NCBI GenBank assembly: GCA_022510425.1
Contig: JAFLTO010000004.1
Span: 124,001-188,000, forward strand
Source of the DNA: Muribaculaceae bacterium
GTDB lineage: Bacteria > Bacteroidota > Bacteroidia > Bacteroidales > Muribaculaceae
Direction of reading: 5' to 3'
DNA length: 64,000 bases
How positions within the stretch are numbered: position 1 is the stretch's first letter; the number at the start of each line of letters is the position of its first letter. Under the pieces are notes generated by a model, which was not told the DNA's origin, ran no database searches, and saw only the letters and a list, made by a program, of their open reading frames with translations. The translations under genes were made by a program, and so were the position numbers. This document shows positions 62,614 to 64,000 of the stretch, in pieces.

Positions 62614-64000
62614 ATGAGAAAAATTTTAGTTTTCTTATATATTTGGTTAAGTATCTTGGGAGTGAAAGGGGAGGGGCATAACATGTGCCTCACTCTCCAA
62701 GATGCTATGACGCGGGCACGAAGTAACAGCGTTGACGCAGAAGTGGCTTTAAACCAATTGAAAAGTGCATATTGGAGCTACCGTTCCTACAAGGCGGAAT
62801 TATTACCGGAGCTATCCTTGTCTGCAACCGTTCCCTCCTATCATAAGCAATACTCCCCTTATATGGATGAATCCGGCAGTTATATGTTTGTTTCAAACAA
62901 TTATCTACAATTGAATGGGGAGCTATCACTGATGCAGAATATTTGGTTCACCGGGGGACAAATTGCTGTGAATTCTTCTTTGGATTTTTATCGTCAGCTC
63001 GGAAGCGGTGCCTTCAATCAGTTTATGTCGATTCCTATAGCTTTGACTCTATCTCAACCCATTTTTGGTGTCAATAATATAAAATGGGACCGTAAAATTG
63101 AACCTGTTAGATACGAGGAAGCAAAAGCTCAATTTATGAGTGCCACAGAGAATGTGGCTCTTTCAGCCATCCAGTATTATTTCTCATTTTTATTGGCAAA
63201 AGAAAATCTGGATATAGCCCGTCAAAATCTTGAAAGTGCCCAAAAACTTTACGAAGTGGCTTTAGAGAAAAGAGACATGGGAAGAATTAGCAAGAACGAT
63301 CTTTTACAGATGGAACTGAATCTTTTGGACTCGCGCACGGAGTTGACTGATTGTGAAAGTAATTTAAAAAACAGTATGTTTCAGCTCACTACCTTTCTGG
63401 ATTTTGATGAGGGCACGGAATTAGAAGCAGAGGTGCCGGCGGAAGTTCCCTTGGTAGAAATAAATTATGCCGATGCACTCTATAGAGCTGAAACCAACAA
63501 CAGTTTCTCAAAAAATATTATGAGGCTCCAACTTGAAGCAGATTATGAAGTTGCCAAGGCCAAAGGAGCTCAAAGGGAAATCAATTTATTCGCACAGGTT
63601 GGATACACAGGAACTGACCATTATTTCAGAGGAAGTTATGATAACCTCAAAAGTAATCAAGTGGTGCAATTGGGTTTTGAAATACCTTTGGTTGATTGGG
63701 GCCGCAGAAAAGGGCAAGTGAAAGTTGCCGAGAGTAATCGTAAGCTTGTGGAGAGTCAGGTGAGGCAAGAAACTATGAACTTCCGTCAGAATCTCTTTAT
63801 CCTTGTGGAAAGATATGGAAATCAACTTCAACAGGTACAGATTGCAAAACGGGCTGACGAAATAGCGCAAAGAAGGTATGAAACAAATGAAGAGACTTTT
63901 TTGATAGGAAAAATTTCAACTTTGGATTTGAATGATTCGAGAGTTAAGAAAGATGAGGCAAGAAGGAATTATGTGAACGAGTTATATCTTTTTTGGTATT
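62614..64000 (+). CDS. TolC family outer-membrane efflux protein, partial (cut at window end)
   Basis: The frame stays open from ATG 62614 to the window end (462 codons seen). A signal peptide (MRKILVFLYIWLSILGVKGE) is followed by TolC-type helical repeats: LTLQDAMTRARSNSVDAEVA, GELSLMQNIWFTGGQIAVNS, and a second repeat with LYRAETNNSFSKNIMRLQLE and VVQLGFEIPLVDWGRRKGQV. TolC proteins trimerise as a channel across the outer membrane and periplasm. It lies 39 bases after the second permease gene, completing the fusion protein-ATPase-permease-permease-TolC operon. The 3' end lies beyond the window. Confidence 0.93.
   Translation, partial: MRKILVFLYIWLSILGVKGEGHNMCLTLQDAMTRARSNSVDAEVALNQLKSAYWSYRSYKAELLPELSLSATVPSYHKQYSPYMDESGSYMFVSNNYLQLNGELSLMQNIWFTGGQIAVNSSLDFYRQLGSGAFNQFMSIPIALTLSQPIFGVNNIKWDRKIEPVRYEEAKAQFMSATENVALSAIQYYFSFLLAKENLDIARQNLESAQKLYEVALEKRDMGRISKNDLLQMELNLLDSRTELTDCESNLKNSMFQLTTFLDFDEGTELEAEVPAEVPLVEINYADALYRAETNNSFSKNIMRLQLEADYEVAKAKGAQREINLFAQVGYTGTDHYFRGSYDNLKSNQVVQLGFEIPLVDWGRRKGQVKVAESNRKLVESQVRQETMNFRQNLFILVERYGNQLQQVQIAKRADEIAQRRYETNEETFLIGKISTLDLNDSRVKKDEARRNYVNELYLFWY

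Overview
The window looks like a chromosomal segment of an AT-rich member of the order Bacteroidales (Bacteroidota), possibly Muribaculaceae-like; the family is inference. The evidence is promoters of the Bacteroidetes type (TTG, about 19 bases, TAnnTTTG), a TonB-dependent receptor paired with a DUF4249 lipoprotein, SprE/PorW and PorX homologues of the type IX secretion system (T9SS), BspA-type leucine-rich repeats, and secreted proteins ending in short T9SS-like C-terminal domains.

Region 1 (1-10.7 kb) is most of an integrative mobilizable element. It carries an accessory gene, an excisionase-like HTH protein, a RepA-like ATPase, a CHC2/TOPRIM primase, a winged-helix protein, a relaxosome accessory protein, an HxDxxHxH relaxase, a membrane-anchored coiled-coil mobilization protein, a DUF1016/PDDEXK nuclease and a tyrosine integrase. 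No type IV secretion genes are seen, so transfer would need a helper. It is rich in non-coding structure: a hairpin with GGTGAC boxes before the primase (origin candidate), a nested inverted repeat before the relaxosome genes (oriT candidate), six hairpins between the mobilization and nuclease genes, and four 36-bp palindrome-containing repeats inside the nuclease gene.

Region 2 (10.7-17.7 kb) is a defence and decay zone. An McrB-type AAA+ GTPase overlaps a DUF2357/PD-(D/E)XK McrC-like nuclease gene. Next come a tiny candidate gene, a nonsense-mutated copy of a small protein, an array of GTAAAG/CTTTAC palindromes, a Fic pseudogene that has lost exactly its catalytic motif, a two-helix membrane protein, and a C-terminal remnant of a second copy of the element's mobilization protein. 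The defence genes thus sit between an intact element and the relic of a related one.

Region 3 (17.8-28.4 kb) is host-like: two secreted proteins with T9SS-like tails, a small conserved protein, a TonB receptor/DUF4249 pair, a SpoIID-domain protein, cysE-cysK for cysteine synthesis, and an M48 protease.

Region 4 (28.6-40.3 kb) holds the SprE/PorW-like lipoprotein, PorX, a Sel1-repeat protein, a tricorn-type protease, an LptF/LptG permease, an RluA-type pseudouridine synthase and an initiator tRNA-Met.

Region 5 (40.4-53.7 kb) has a compact TetR-fabH-fabG-ispD-recG cluster, a DEAD-box-type RNA helicase (DEFD), pyruvate:ferredoxin oxidoreductase, a flavodoxin-like protein and a RecD2-like helicase. 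Region 6 (53.8-64 kb) has a large BspA-like surface protein and a tripartite efflux operon (membrane fusion protein, ATPase, two MacB/FtsX permeases, TolC), the last gene running off the end of the window.
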